Assembly: GCA_021464415.1 (NCBI GenBank)
Contig: CM038466.1
Location: forward strand, 49,785,356 to 49,849,355
Source of the DNA: Lonicera japonica
Lineage: Eukaryota > Streptophyta > Magnoliopsida > Dipsacales > Caprifoliaceae
Length of the DNA stretch: 64,000 nucleotides
Reading direction: 5' to 3'
This document shows positions 45,874 through 55,205 of the stretch, one piece after another. Position 1 is the stretch's first letter. Each line of letters begins with the position of its first letter. Position numbers and translations under genes: made by a program. Below the pieces are notes generated by a model, which saw only the letters and a list, made by a program, of their open reading frames with translations, was not told the DNA's origin and made no database searches.

Positions 45874-48285
45874 TTTTTGAGGCCATGGTTATTGTATATT
45901 ATTGTGTATAATATTATATTTGGATTTTTATTTTTCTTTTCTTTGTTCTCTCTCTAACAAAAGTGTAGGTTTATCTTTCTCATTGCGCTTCATTGTCACC
46001 AGGTGATATTTTACCCTTTCTTAATTATTTGTCTTTACATATTGAGGACAATGTAAGATTTCAGTTGGGGGATGGGATTTATTTACGTTATCATTTCGTG
46101 TGATGGTGTCAAAATCTAGAAGTAGATAATTAACCAATCAATAAGCGAATATCGGTGAATAAAAAAAAATGCGACGCAATGATGAACAGATGACATTTTT
46201 TGATAATGTAGGTTCCTCCGGTAGCACTTATGCTATTCCAGTAGTATGTCTTCCTTTTGTGTGTCCTTGCTTTGTATTAACTCAAAGTCAATCAACTTGG
46301 ATGAGAATACAAGTTACCAACTTTTCTCTCTACAATTTCACTAATTCTATTTATAAATATAGAATTAGGATTACAAATATTTCAATAGGATAAATAATAA
46401 AATGTGTTAGAGAAAGAATGTATATCTTGGATGAAAAGAATTGTGTGTTGCATGAATAAATAAGATGAGGTATTTAGAGGTAAATGGAGAATAGTAAGAA
46501 AGTATATTTGATGAATATGAGGGGTAAAAAGATAATTTGGCAAAGGTTAATGGATGTGAGTGGAATTTTAGTGGAGGTAAAAGTGGAATTTTACCTTTGT
46601 AGGTCAATGGTAAATTAGTATTTAACCCTATCACCATGCCCCTTCACATATTGCACTTTGTTAGAAATTGAACATACTTTTTTTTCCAAAAAAAAAAATC
46701 AAAAAGAAAAAAAGAAAAAAAAAGAAGAAGAAATGCAATGGTTCTAAAATTGATATTAAGTTTCCTTTTGTATAGCCGGTGTGCTAACGATGACGCATTT
46801 ATTTTAAAACATTACATGTGCAAGCCTAATTCTCATACTATCATTATTAAGAGAAATTTTATGATTTTCAATCATCATATTTGAGCATATATGATAACTT
46901 ATGCATGACTAAATGGAAGAATGAGTATAACTAAAAATTCCTGAAGAATGTAAATGTGGAGACTAAATAAGCCGTGAGTATTTGAGCCAATCTTCTTATT
47001 GGAGGGTTTTTACATCAACTCTTAATTTTTGAAAAGCATATCTTGTTGAGTAGTCTCATTATTCTTTACTTTGATTGAACACTAAAAATGTACGTCCATG
47101 AAATGCAATTTTCTCTTAAGGATTCTTGATATTACTTGAACTGAAGAACTATAAACCTCATGAAGTGACTTAGGCCATCTTTGGCAACCTCAAAATGACT
47201 TAATCCCTCCTTGAAATATATTCCACTAGTAACCCCTTTTGAGCCTTATATATAAGCCTTTTTTTGGAAGCCCGATATCCATACCTTAGTCCAAGTAGGA
47301 GTGTAAACCATATTTATATAGCCCACCATTTATCTAAGAATGTTTAAGATGTTATTTTTATGTATAGGCAACAATAAAAAGTGAGCTTGAAAAAAAATTA
47401 AAAAAATATGTGATGAGAAAAAGAAAAAAAAAGCTCAAATGAAGTAAAATTTAGCCTGAAGTGTTAATTTTATATCTCAAATATGTTTCGTAGATCTTTG
47501 AATCCTTGTATACCCTTCATTTGACTAACCATCACCTTAAGCCTTACATTACAACTCGAAAAAGTCTTAAAGATCCTTTGGAATATGGTTTTGAGGTGAG
47601 AGTGGTGGAGAGAATCCAATTTTACATTTTGTGTTTTTAGTGAGATTTATCCTTTCATGAGACTCTTGTTCTTTCATTTATAGCATTTTATATATATATA
47701 TATATACATGTGAGAGGCATTTAAATTTGAATACACTTACTCTTTATAGCCCACATGTAATGAGAGCATGTACACCCTATTCTCGAATGTTTCATTTGTT
47801 GATCGAGTGTATGCCATGTGAGAAATTGAGTCAAAGCATAGTCTGGATGGGATTTGAAAGCTTTGTTTACTTAGATATCAATGATGTTATCTTGTTGTCA
47901 ATTCACACACACACACAACGAGATTCGAGAAAAAGAAATATTCTTATTAATCTTGCTAATTTGAGAACTTTGATATTACATGTGTGTCACACTTCTTAGC
48001 ATACAGGTGTTTTGATATCTTTGTTGAGTTATTTGCATTGATGAAAGAAGGGGAATAAATTTTAATGATAACCGTTGCATTAGAATTTTGTTGGTGTATT
48101 CACTGCAAACCATCACGAAACTTCACTCGTCCTCTTAAGGGAACCATGGGGTTTAAACGGCTTGTTGCACGTGCTAAGTGCAATCATGACTTTGCGAAAC
48201 AGAGTTAAGATTAGATATTTTTAATTTTTTAAAAATTTTTGTTAGCTTTGCTCAAGGACTAGCAAAGTATAAGTTGGGGAAAATT
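45874..48285 (+). other. Athila-2 3' untranslated region and polypurine tract
   Basis: No supported gene. AT-rich with (A)n/(GAAA)n runs (46680-46735), TA and CA microsatellites (47688-47706, 47905-47919), and an Athila-type GTTGGGGGATGGG purine tract (46063-46075). It ends with GTTGGGGAAAATT (48273-48285), the PPT. A 0.53-kb stretch (about 46100-46635) bounded by TGTGATGGTG and TATCACCA could be a further LTR-like insertion. Confidence 0.6.
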
Positions 48286-48961
48286 TGATATGCCAAAAAA
48301 TTGGTATAATGTATCCCACTAATTTATAATTTAGAGAGCATATATTTTTATATTTATTGTATTTTTAGTGCTTTTTAGGTGTTTGAAAATAAATCAAGAA
48401 GATTTCAAAGGAAGAAGAGATACGCTGCGCGCAACGCCTTTTTTCAAAAATATTTTGGCACTAATCCATAAGGAATTTGAAGAAAACTTCAGATATAAAA
48501 GTTTTATATCTTTGAGTTAGCTTCATGTAGGTGAAAACCTTGCGTCAATCGGAGTTTGGAGCGCAAAATTATGGTAAAAATGCGATCAATGTGCCAAAGG
48601 AACAAATTCAAGTGATAATGTATTAATTTGTTGAAGGTGAAAATTCTCATTAGTAGTGGGCCTAGCCCATATGGCAAACACATTGGGCAATTAATTTGTG
48701 GACCTGTACTCAACTCTCTCCAACAGCATAATTAGTTTTTTTTTAACTAGCCTTGTCCATTAATAGGCTCATATGAATTAAGGCTAAAGCCACCTATTTA
48801 ATTAAAACCATAAGGGCCCATTTCGTTCGAGTTTTTGATAATTCCTGGAATCATAGATTTTATTCGATACAGGATTCCGGTATTTGGTTAGAGTTTTAGA
48901 AGGGAAAGGAGCAGTCCTAGGAAAGCCAAATTCCTCCATTTCATTCATTTTTATTCCCTCT

Positions 48962-50108
48962 TGTGAGAATCCGGATCTGCGACCCAAAATCTCTTTTGTT
49001 TCTCGGTTTTTTGGGTTTTGAAAGAAATGTGTTTTGTAGAGTCGCCAGTTTGTTTTACAAGAAAACAAACAAAAGATCGTATAAAAGACAATTCGATAAC
49101 GAACTATCTTTCATACATTTGAAACCAGAGATTATTTCAAATATTTACTTTACTAGGGTTCGGGAATTACGTTACTAATTGGGAAGGTGTTAAGCACCCA
49201 AATCGCCCTTTCGGTATCTTTAATGGATCATGTATTCAATTCCTATTTTAGATATCTTGCAAGTAGTTTGAATCGTTTATAAAATAGTCCTTTCGGATGA
49301 GTTTGATTAAAAACATTATTTTTGAAATCAGACTCGAGCTTTATGAGTGCCTACTTATTCATTCGTAAAATGAAATCAGAGTTTCGTAGATACACTTGTT
49401 TGAAAACTATTTTTGTATTTTATTTTGTTTTGAAAACTTGTCAAAACGGATTTTAGATTTCTTGTAAAACATAGAAATGATTTATTTTGAAAGCGGTGAA
49501 CTTCTTTGCAAGATATCTAGTTTTCTTGATTAAAACTTATGCAGTAATTGAAATCAGAAGAGTGGTAGAAAGGTATACATGACGCACTTGAAAAAGAATA
49601 CCGACTGCTTTCTTCTTTCTTTCTCTCTCTAAAACTTTCTCTTTCTAACTTTCTTTCTCTAGATTTCTCTCTCTCTAAAACTATTTTCCTAATGATCTAG
49701 ACATAAATTTACCTTTCCAAAAACTCAATTGAGCGTTCATCCCAAATGAGACCCCAAGGGTCCTATTTATAGAGAAAATTTTCGCCAAAAAGGCTCCAGA
49801 AGAGGCCAGCCGCAGGGGTAGTCGCATGGTTAGGAGAGCGTGCGGCTAGGGTGTGCAGTTGGAGGCTGTGACTGGGGCTTGTGGCTAGGGACCAGCCATA
49901 CGGCTGGAGAGGAGCATGGGGCTGGCTCTTCAAAATTGCCCTGAAACACTTAAAAAACTCAATTGGTTATGGCAGACTCCTAATGGATTCAAAGTCGGAG
50001 TCTTTCCTATCAGTCTTCTACATGCATGATGACTCAAGACTTAATGCTAAATGCTTGTTTTGTATAAAAATTAGATTCACACGAGAGTCGTGGATTGTGA
50101 TGTTCACA
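48962..50108 (-). mobile_element. Tat-like solo LTR inside the Harbinger-like element (target duplication CCTCT)
   Basis: 1147 bp, plus-strand ends TGTGAGAATCCGG and TGATGTTCACA, flanked by CCTCT (48957-48961, 50109-50113). In sense (minus): TATA box CTATAAATAG (49763-49772), upstream degenerate GC-rich repeats (49795-49925), and the conserved GAGTCGCCA...GGGAAGGTGTTAAGCACCC block at 49039-49215. A third subfamily of the same Tat-like LTR group as 6473-8268 and 55206-57732. It is the youngest layer of the nest. Confidence 0.9.
49795..49925 (-). repeat. Degenerate GC-rich repeats upstream of the LTR TATA box
   Basis: About six copies of a 12-17 bp motif like GTGCGGCTAGGG (GCATGGTTAGG, GTGCGGCTAGGG, GTGCAGTTGGAGG, CTGTGACTGGGG, TTGTGGCTAGGG, ATACGGCTGG), with the inverted pair CAGCC/GGCTG at the end. 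Same position as the palindrome array of 6473-8268. Confidence 0.6.
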
Positions 50109-51428
50109 CCTCTAAATTTGGGAGGAAAGCTTATGATTCCAAGGGAATCCTCTTTTGTTTTTCTAAAAAATGAAAAAAAAAAATATTTTTTTCCAAAAAA
50201 TGAAAAAACAAATTCTAGAAAACAAAAAAAATTATTTTTTTCTAGAAAATGAAAATATTATTTTTTCTAAAAAATGAAAACAATTTATATTTTTTGCCGA
50301 TTTCGTTCCTAAAACTCTAACCAAATGAACACTTAATGGATTGGTATAAAGATGCCAGGAATAAAGGTTTCCTGGTATCTAGAATGCCAATTCCATTCCT
50401 AAAGCTCGATCCAAAGGAGCTCTAAGAAGGCATCTCTCAATAATAAATAGCAACAGCCAGCCGTGGAATTTGAGAGGACGCAACCCTATCTTATTCCTTC
50501 TTTCTTCTTCTTTTAGACACTCTTATCGAGAAAGAAAGCCACAGACCGTTCTTTTCTAAAAAAAATTCCTGCAAATCCTCTTATGTTCTTCTTAGGTTCT
50601 TATTGTTAATTGGATGCTTGTAGACTATTGCAATTAATTCAGTGCTATTTTTTCTTCTTCAATTTATTTACACGTATTCAGATAAGTATTTAGTTTATTT
50701 AATTAGTTATTATTAATTATGTTTTGTATTTTAATTACAAGCATGCTAGACTAGGCTATTTTATAAGGTTGAGGATGATTATATATGATTGATTCCATTG
50801 CACACATTCATGCCAATTGACTCTGTCAATTTAATACTTTAATGCTAAAAATAATTATTCCTATTGAATGCCTATTTTAATTGATAAAAATAAAGTTAGA
50901 TTCTCATTATAATTTGTTGGATTCAGTTTATGATTTGTTAAAAGCGGAAATAAATTGTGTTTTGACGGACATAGTGAGTGTTTTGATCTTATACATAAGT
51001 TTAGTTGTGAAAGAATTAATAACTGAACTTTAAAAATTAATTGTACTTAATTGATTTTATTTTTCGCATCTAATAGAGCCGAGAGACCAAAATAGTACGA
51101 GACAAAGAGTAAAGTTTATTGGACTTGAATATTAGGAACATAATATCAAATATATGATTCTGCCACCCTAATATTTTATTAATTAATTGTTTTCTTAATA
51201 TTTTCTTAATTGATTATTTAATTAGTATTTTATTAATTAATTATTTTATTAGTATTTTTAGTTGATAAACCATCTCCCAATTTCTAAACTATATTAGGAA
51301 TTAATCAAAATTAGTGAGTAGTAAATATATCAAATCCCTTGGATTCGACCTCGCACTTACTTATACTATACTATATACCGATTTGTGCACTTGCGAGTAA
51401 ATAAACAAGTTTTTGACGCGACACCAAC

Positions 51429-52153
51429 TCTTCGACAGCTGCGGCTTGGAGCTCTACAACCGCAATATCAGCGTCTCAGACCTCCTTCAGAGCTCCAAAC
51501 TGGCAATACCATACTTCCACCTAGTTCCCCTTGACCTCCCTAACTCCGTGGGGGTAGGGGTGGGACAGGCCCTAGCTCTAGCTGAGCATATACCTCACCT
51601 AAAAGAGCTGTTAGGGGGGTGAATTGCTGGCGAACTCTGCCTTCGTTCGATTTGGACTTGTTTGAACCCTTTTTGCCTTCTCTCTCTTGGTCGCAGGGTG
51701 GGCTGTGCCCCATTTGGAGCTTGGAGGAAGGCAAGAGAGCCAACAGACCTAACAGATCTCTTTCCTACAGGGTTTCCTCCAATCCAATCCGCTTGTTGAC
51801 CTTATCCAGGAGCTTGGACATAGTTTTGGGAGCCATCCTTACTAGCCTCATTAGATAGTACGTGGAGCTCACTCCTTCCACGAAGGCTAACACTGCTACC
51901 CCTTCGTTGAGGTTTATGATCATGAGACTCTCTTAGTTGAACCAGTAGACATATTCTTTTAAGCTCTCCGTCGACCTTTGCTTGACGGTGAATAGGTGGG
52001 TGGAAAACTTGGACTGTTTTTGGGTCCCAAGAAAATGGGAAATGAACTTGGTACCGAGTGCCTATGAGCTCTGGATTGATCCTAGGAGCAGGATATTGCA
52101 CCATATTCGAGCTACCCCCTTAAGAATGGTGATAAAAACTCTGCATACTACAC
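51429..52153 (-). pseudogene. Tat-B gag (C-terminal part)
   Basis: Read downward from 52153: a gag core with FISHFLG-like, TVKQRSTESLKEYVYWFN (about 51945-52000), NLNEGVAVLAFVEG (about 51885), RMAPKTMSKLLDKVNKRI (about 51800-51850) and FTPLTALLGEVYAQLE (about 51585). Frames shift and stops occur. The sequence joins the pol side at 38873 across Athila-2. Confidence 0.7.
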
Positions 52154-54639
52154 TAGGGGTGTTGTTGAAAATCCGAAAACCGAACGAATGAACCGAATCG
52201 ATCCGATACAATCCGAAATATTCCGAACCGAAAGAAAAACCGAAACCGAAAACAAAAACCGAAATCGAAACCGAATAATTCGGGTCGGTTCGGGTTCGGG
52301 TTCGGTTTACCCGAAAGAGACCGAATGGCCCCGAACTTAAAAAAGAAAAAAAAACAAAAGACCTAATTATATGATATATGCCGCACTGCCGCTTCTCTCT
52401 CACAAATAGTCAGCACACAGGCCACAGCACAAAGTCACAAACTCTTTTCTCTTGTCTCCGGTCTCTCACTCTCAGTCTCTCTCTCTTGCTCACGCTCACC
52501 CCCGCAGGGCATTCTCATCCTCACTCCTTAGACGGTCAGGTATGAACTAAATCTGTCTAATCCTTTCTCTTTCATTTGATGCTGTCTTTGAACCATTGAA
52601 TATATATATATATATATGTGTGTGTACAGAGAGATTAGGTAGTGTAGATAGAGAAGGCAATATATATATTTCGTTTAAATGGGATTTGGATAAGCGAAGT
52701 GGGTGTCGGGGTCATCGTCGGCGGCTATAAAGCGAAGGGAAATGTGGAGCTTGGGGAGGTCTAGTATTGGTCTGGATTTGCCACGGCAAGGGTGGATCCC
52801 GGCGAAATGTCTGCGGCGGAGTTGATGGAGCCATGGAGGAGAGATAGAGTAGGAGTAGAGGGAGAATAAAAAATGGGGGCATTCTCCTGAAGTTGAAATT
52901 CCACCTAAAAATTTGGCAATTAAGCTTACTGTGTGGTTATATATGATTCAAATTTGTAATTATTCAATTCGAATGCTTGTTGGACCCATATATCTGTTTG
53001 TTTTGGTTGTTCTGAAGGTTACTTAAAAATGGAATTATTAATCTACAGGTGATGAATATTTTTCATTCCCACACAAATGCTCTGCCGGGACCACACCATA
53101 AAATGCTACCACATTTGGGTGGTGAAGTTTTGACAGGATCTGAGCCTCCCTCCAGAACTCTTTGGTCTGCCAAAATAACTGAGGTTATATATTTGAATCC
53201 AGAACTCTTTAGGAATCCAATCATTTTTTGAAAATGAACGTATTAAATTCATAAATCACGAGATTCTTTAAATCCCATCTTTAAAATCCTGCAAAAAGAA
53301 CACATCCTAAGCTATTACAAAATTCTTCTGTTTTGACTTCTTTTTGTCGTATTTAAAGAGCTACATTCCCATAATGATGATCATCTATCACATTTTGTTT
53401 CAGGTACTCTGTTCTTGATTTGATTCTTCGGACCGTTGAAGCGCTTTCTGTCATTGATGGTTATTCGCAAGAACTCTGTTCAAATAAGTCACTTTTTCAA
53501 CTACTTAAGGACTTGGTCAAACTTCCTGATAAAATTGAGGTACACTACAGTTTTGCCGTGATTTTTTATGAAGTTATATGTGTGTATATATACTCCATAG
53601 CCAAAGCGTTATATAGGCATTTACTGCTATGCTGATCGGGTGTTTACATGCATGTGTGAATTGATCCATTTTTGTGAATCCATGGTGGTGTGTTTTTTGA
53701 CCATTAGTTCTGTTCAGCCAAAGGTTTTCATCTTGCGGAAAATTTTAATGATCAATAGTCCAATAAACTGAATCTTATATGCCTAGTTTCTCTTAGTTTA
53801 ACAAGTATCAATAATTTTGAGTGTTACATAACATAAAAATATAGATATTTTTTGGTTTTTATTCCTTCCTAGATAGTAATGCCCAACTCCTTATAGGGGC
53901 TAGAGGGAATGAAGTTGGTTAAAAATGGGAGAATGGAACAAACTTAAAAAATGAGATATTGCATTGGGTTTAATTATATAATTTTTGGAAATTGGAATTA
54001 CTAGTTGTTTAGAGTATTTTAGTGATATTAGATTATTTGGTATTTTATTTACTTGGTCCTAATCCTTTTAAAATTAGGGACCTGTACAAGTTTGATAAAA
54101 TCCCCTTAGCTCTAATGCAGTTCAGTTATTATTTAGTAAAGCTCTCTACATGTGGCCCACGGGCATTTTGCCAGTACCATGTGTAAAATCTTGCCATTCA
54201 ATTAATGGCTGATAATTGTATGCTTTCCATTAATGAGTATTTTATTGTACACACTCAGACATTATGATTCTTATTCTGCAGTTTGCCAACTCTTGTGTTA
54301 CTGCTGCAGTTCTGACTGCAAATATTTTGACGGATGCTGCTGATCTTGCTCTTGAGATATCAGATGGTATGACTTTTTTGGGTTCTTATCAGTTGAAAAA
54401 ATGTCTTTTAGTTTTTTTACTTTGCCCCTATTCTTCTTTATGCACTATTAGACTTACCCTCATGCTTATGTAATACTCCGAAACCGACCGAATCGGACCG
54501 AAACCGAATGATTTGGGGAGGGTTTGGGTTTCATAGGTATCAAAACCGAAACCGAACCGAACCGAAACCGAATTATGAAGTTTGGGGAGGGTTTGGGGTA
54601 CCCCAATCTTTACCCCGACCGAAACCGAAAACACCCCTA
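52154..54639. mobile_element. Non-autonomous hAT element with exon-like gene fragments (target duplication TACTACAC)
   Basis: Terminal inverted repeats TAGGGGTGTT (52154) and AACACCCCTA (ending 54639) are flanked by a perfect 8-bp duplication TACTACAC (52146-52153, 54640-54647); 8-bp duplications and TAGGGGTG-like ends are hAT hallmarks. The subterminal regions (52185-52325, 54475-54630) are packed with CCGAAACCGAA/TTCGGTTCGG motifs, like transposase-binding subterminal repeats of Ac-type elements. There is no transposase. The interior holds an exon/intron-like gene segment (5' leader, at least two in-frame exons). Inserted in Tat-B gag. Confidence 0.88.
52420..54366 (+). pseudogene. Captured gene fragment inside the hAT element
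   Basis: Exon-like blocks with plant splice signals: a CT-rich leader ending CAG|GTATGAAC near 52540; block a 53049-53183 (CTACAG| to [29 protein letters not shown]); block b 53404-53539 (TTTCAG| to GAG|GTACAC; LDLILRTVEALSVIDGYSQE, SLFQLLKDLVKLPDKIE); block c 54282-54366 (TCTGCAG| to ATG|GTATGA; FANSCVTAAVLTANILTDAA). Blocks b and c join in frame and look helical, ARM-repeat-like. Block a does not join b in frame, so a piece is missing or decayed. I do not recognise the parent gene with confidence. Introns are retained, so capture was at the DNA level. Confidence 0.65.
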
Positions 54640-54647
54640 TACTACAC

Positions 54648-55205
54648 CATCTAAAATATTCTAGAGTCGCATTATGTTCCCATATTTTTTCCAATGGTCC
54701 ACAGGATCGATAGTTCTGTCATATGACTCCAGTGTTGGGAGTTTGAACTTTTTTGGGACCTAACAGCTCTGGATGTGCTCGGTGAATTGAGATTTGAGTC
54801 TCTTACTAGAGCTGTGGCTGAGCTGCCTCCCAGATGGCCCATTATCTTTATTATTTCGGTCATTTGAGCTTTCATTTTCGACATTAACCCCTTTTCGACC
54901 TCTTCAACAGACCCTTTGTGAGATATCTTGTTGAATACGGACCCTCGAGGTTTGGCATCTACTTCTCAAATTGGAGGAAGGGGAGGTCGAGCCTCTCTAT
55001 TTCGGCTCTGATGTCTTATACTTGTGGGTCCCTCAGTAGTGAGGAAGGAGTTCTAGCTGCGTTCCCCTCAAAGGATGATTCCCACCTGGAGCCAGACAGA
55101 CAGGACTCGAACTCATTAGTTTTTTTACGACTATCCTAGACTCTTTGCCATGGTCTTCGAGCCTTTGTCTGGCTGAGACTCGCTGTTCGAGGACGGGAGA
55201 GCTGC
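54648..55205 (-). pseudogene. Tat-B gag (N-terminal part)
   Basis: Read downward from 55205: a Ser/Arg-rich leader, IRAEIERLDLPFLQFEK-like (about 54985-55035), GPSGRQLSHSSSKRLKSQF (about 54790-54850), then KFKLPTLESYDRTIDPVDHWKK (about 54690-54755), matching the Tat gag start of the capsid core (KFK-P-x-YDGTxDP). Broken by stops and by the hAT element; cut on the right at 55206 by the Tat-C LTR. Confidence 0.65.

Larger units (their letters stand above)
48814..50422. mobile_element. Harbinger/Tourist-like element in the Athila-2 LTR (target duplication TAA)
   Basis: Terminal inverted repeats GGGCCCATTTCGTTCGAG (48814) and CTCGATCCAAAGGAGCTC (50405-50422) match at 13 of 18 positions. TAA flanks both ends (48811-48813, 50423-50425), and the uninterrupted 5' LTR shows one TAA at the same spot (CCCTAAGAGGGC). 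TAA duplication and a GGGC...TTTG-type terminus are typical of PIF/Harbinger MITEs. Without the nested solo LTR it is about 0.46 kb and codes for nothing. Confidence 0.8.
38879..51423 (+). mobile_element. Athila-2: full-length but decayed Athila-like element (target duplication CCAAC)
   Basis: 5' LTR 38879-40346 (TGATGTGCC...CGCAACA), PBS 40353, gag, PR, RT, RNase H, integrase, 3' UTR, PPT and 3' LTR 48286-51423 (TGATATGCC...GCGACA). A perfect 5-bp duplication CCAAC flanks it (38874-38878 and 51424-51428). It is inserted in the minus-strand Tat-B pol region. The coding region has many stops and frameshifts and the LTRs differ visibly, so it is old. Its 3' LTR was lengthened by a Harbinger-like insertion. 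Confidence 0.93.
48286..51423 (+). mobile_element. Athila-2 3' LTR, interrupted by a nested element
   Basis: TGATATGCC at 48286 to GACGCGACA at 51423. Compared with the 5' LTR, the sequence breaks after CCATAA (48813) and resumes at TAAGAAGGCATCTCTC (50423). Confidence 0.92.
30949..55205 (-). mobile_element. Tat-B: old Tat-lineage element, minus strand, carrying nested insertions
   Basis: Reading on the minus strand from 55205: gag (interrupted by a hAT element 52154-54639), then pol (interrupted by Athila-2 38879-51423), RT, RNase H, archaeal-type RNase H and integrase ending at 35735, then a 3' region with an additional ORF, then a probable 3' LTR reaching 30949. Each insertion is flanked by a perfect target duplication, and the Tat-B reading frame continues across the Athila-2 site when one duplication copy is ignored, so the insertions were clean. 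The 5' end is replaced by the Tat-C LTR at 55206. Protease is not seen. Numerous stops make it defunct. Confidence 0.8.

Noticed and set aside
46100..46635. Possible LTR-like insertion (TGTGATGGTG ... TATCACCA) in the Athila-2 3' UTR
   Set aside because: No target duplication and only loosely inverted ends; kept only as a remark in the UTR entry.
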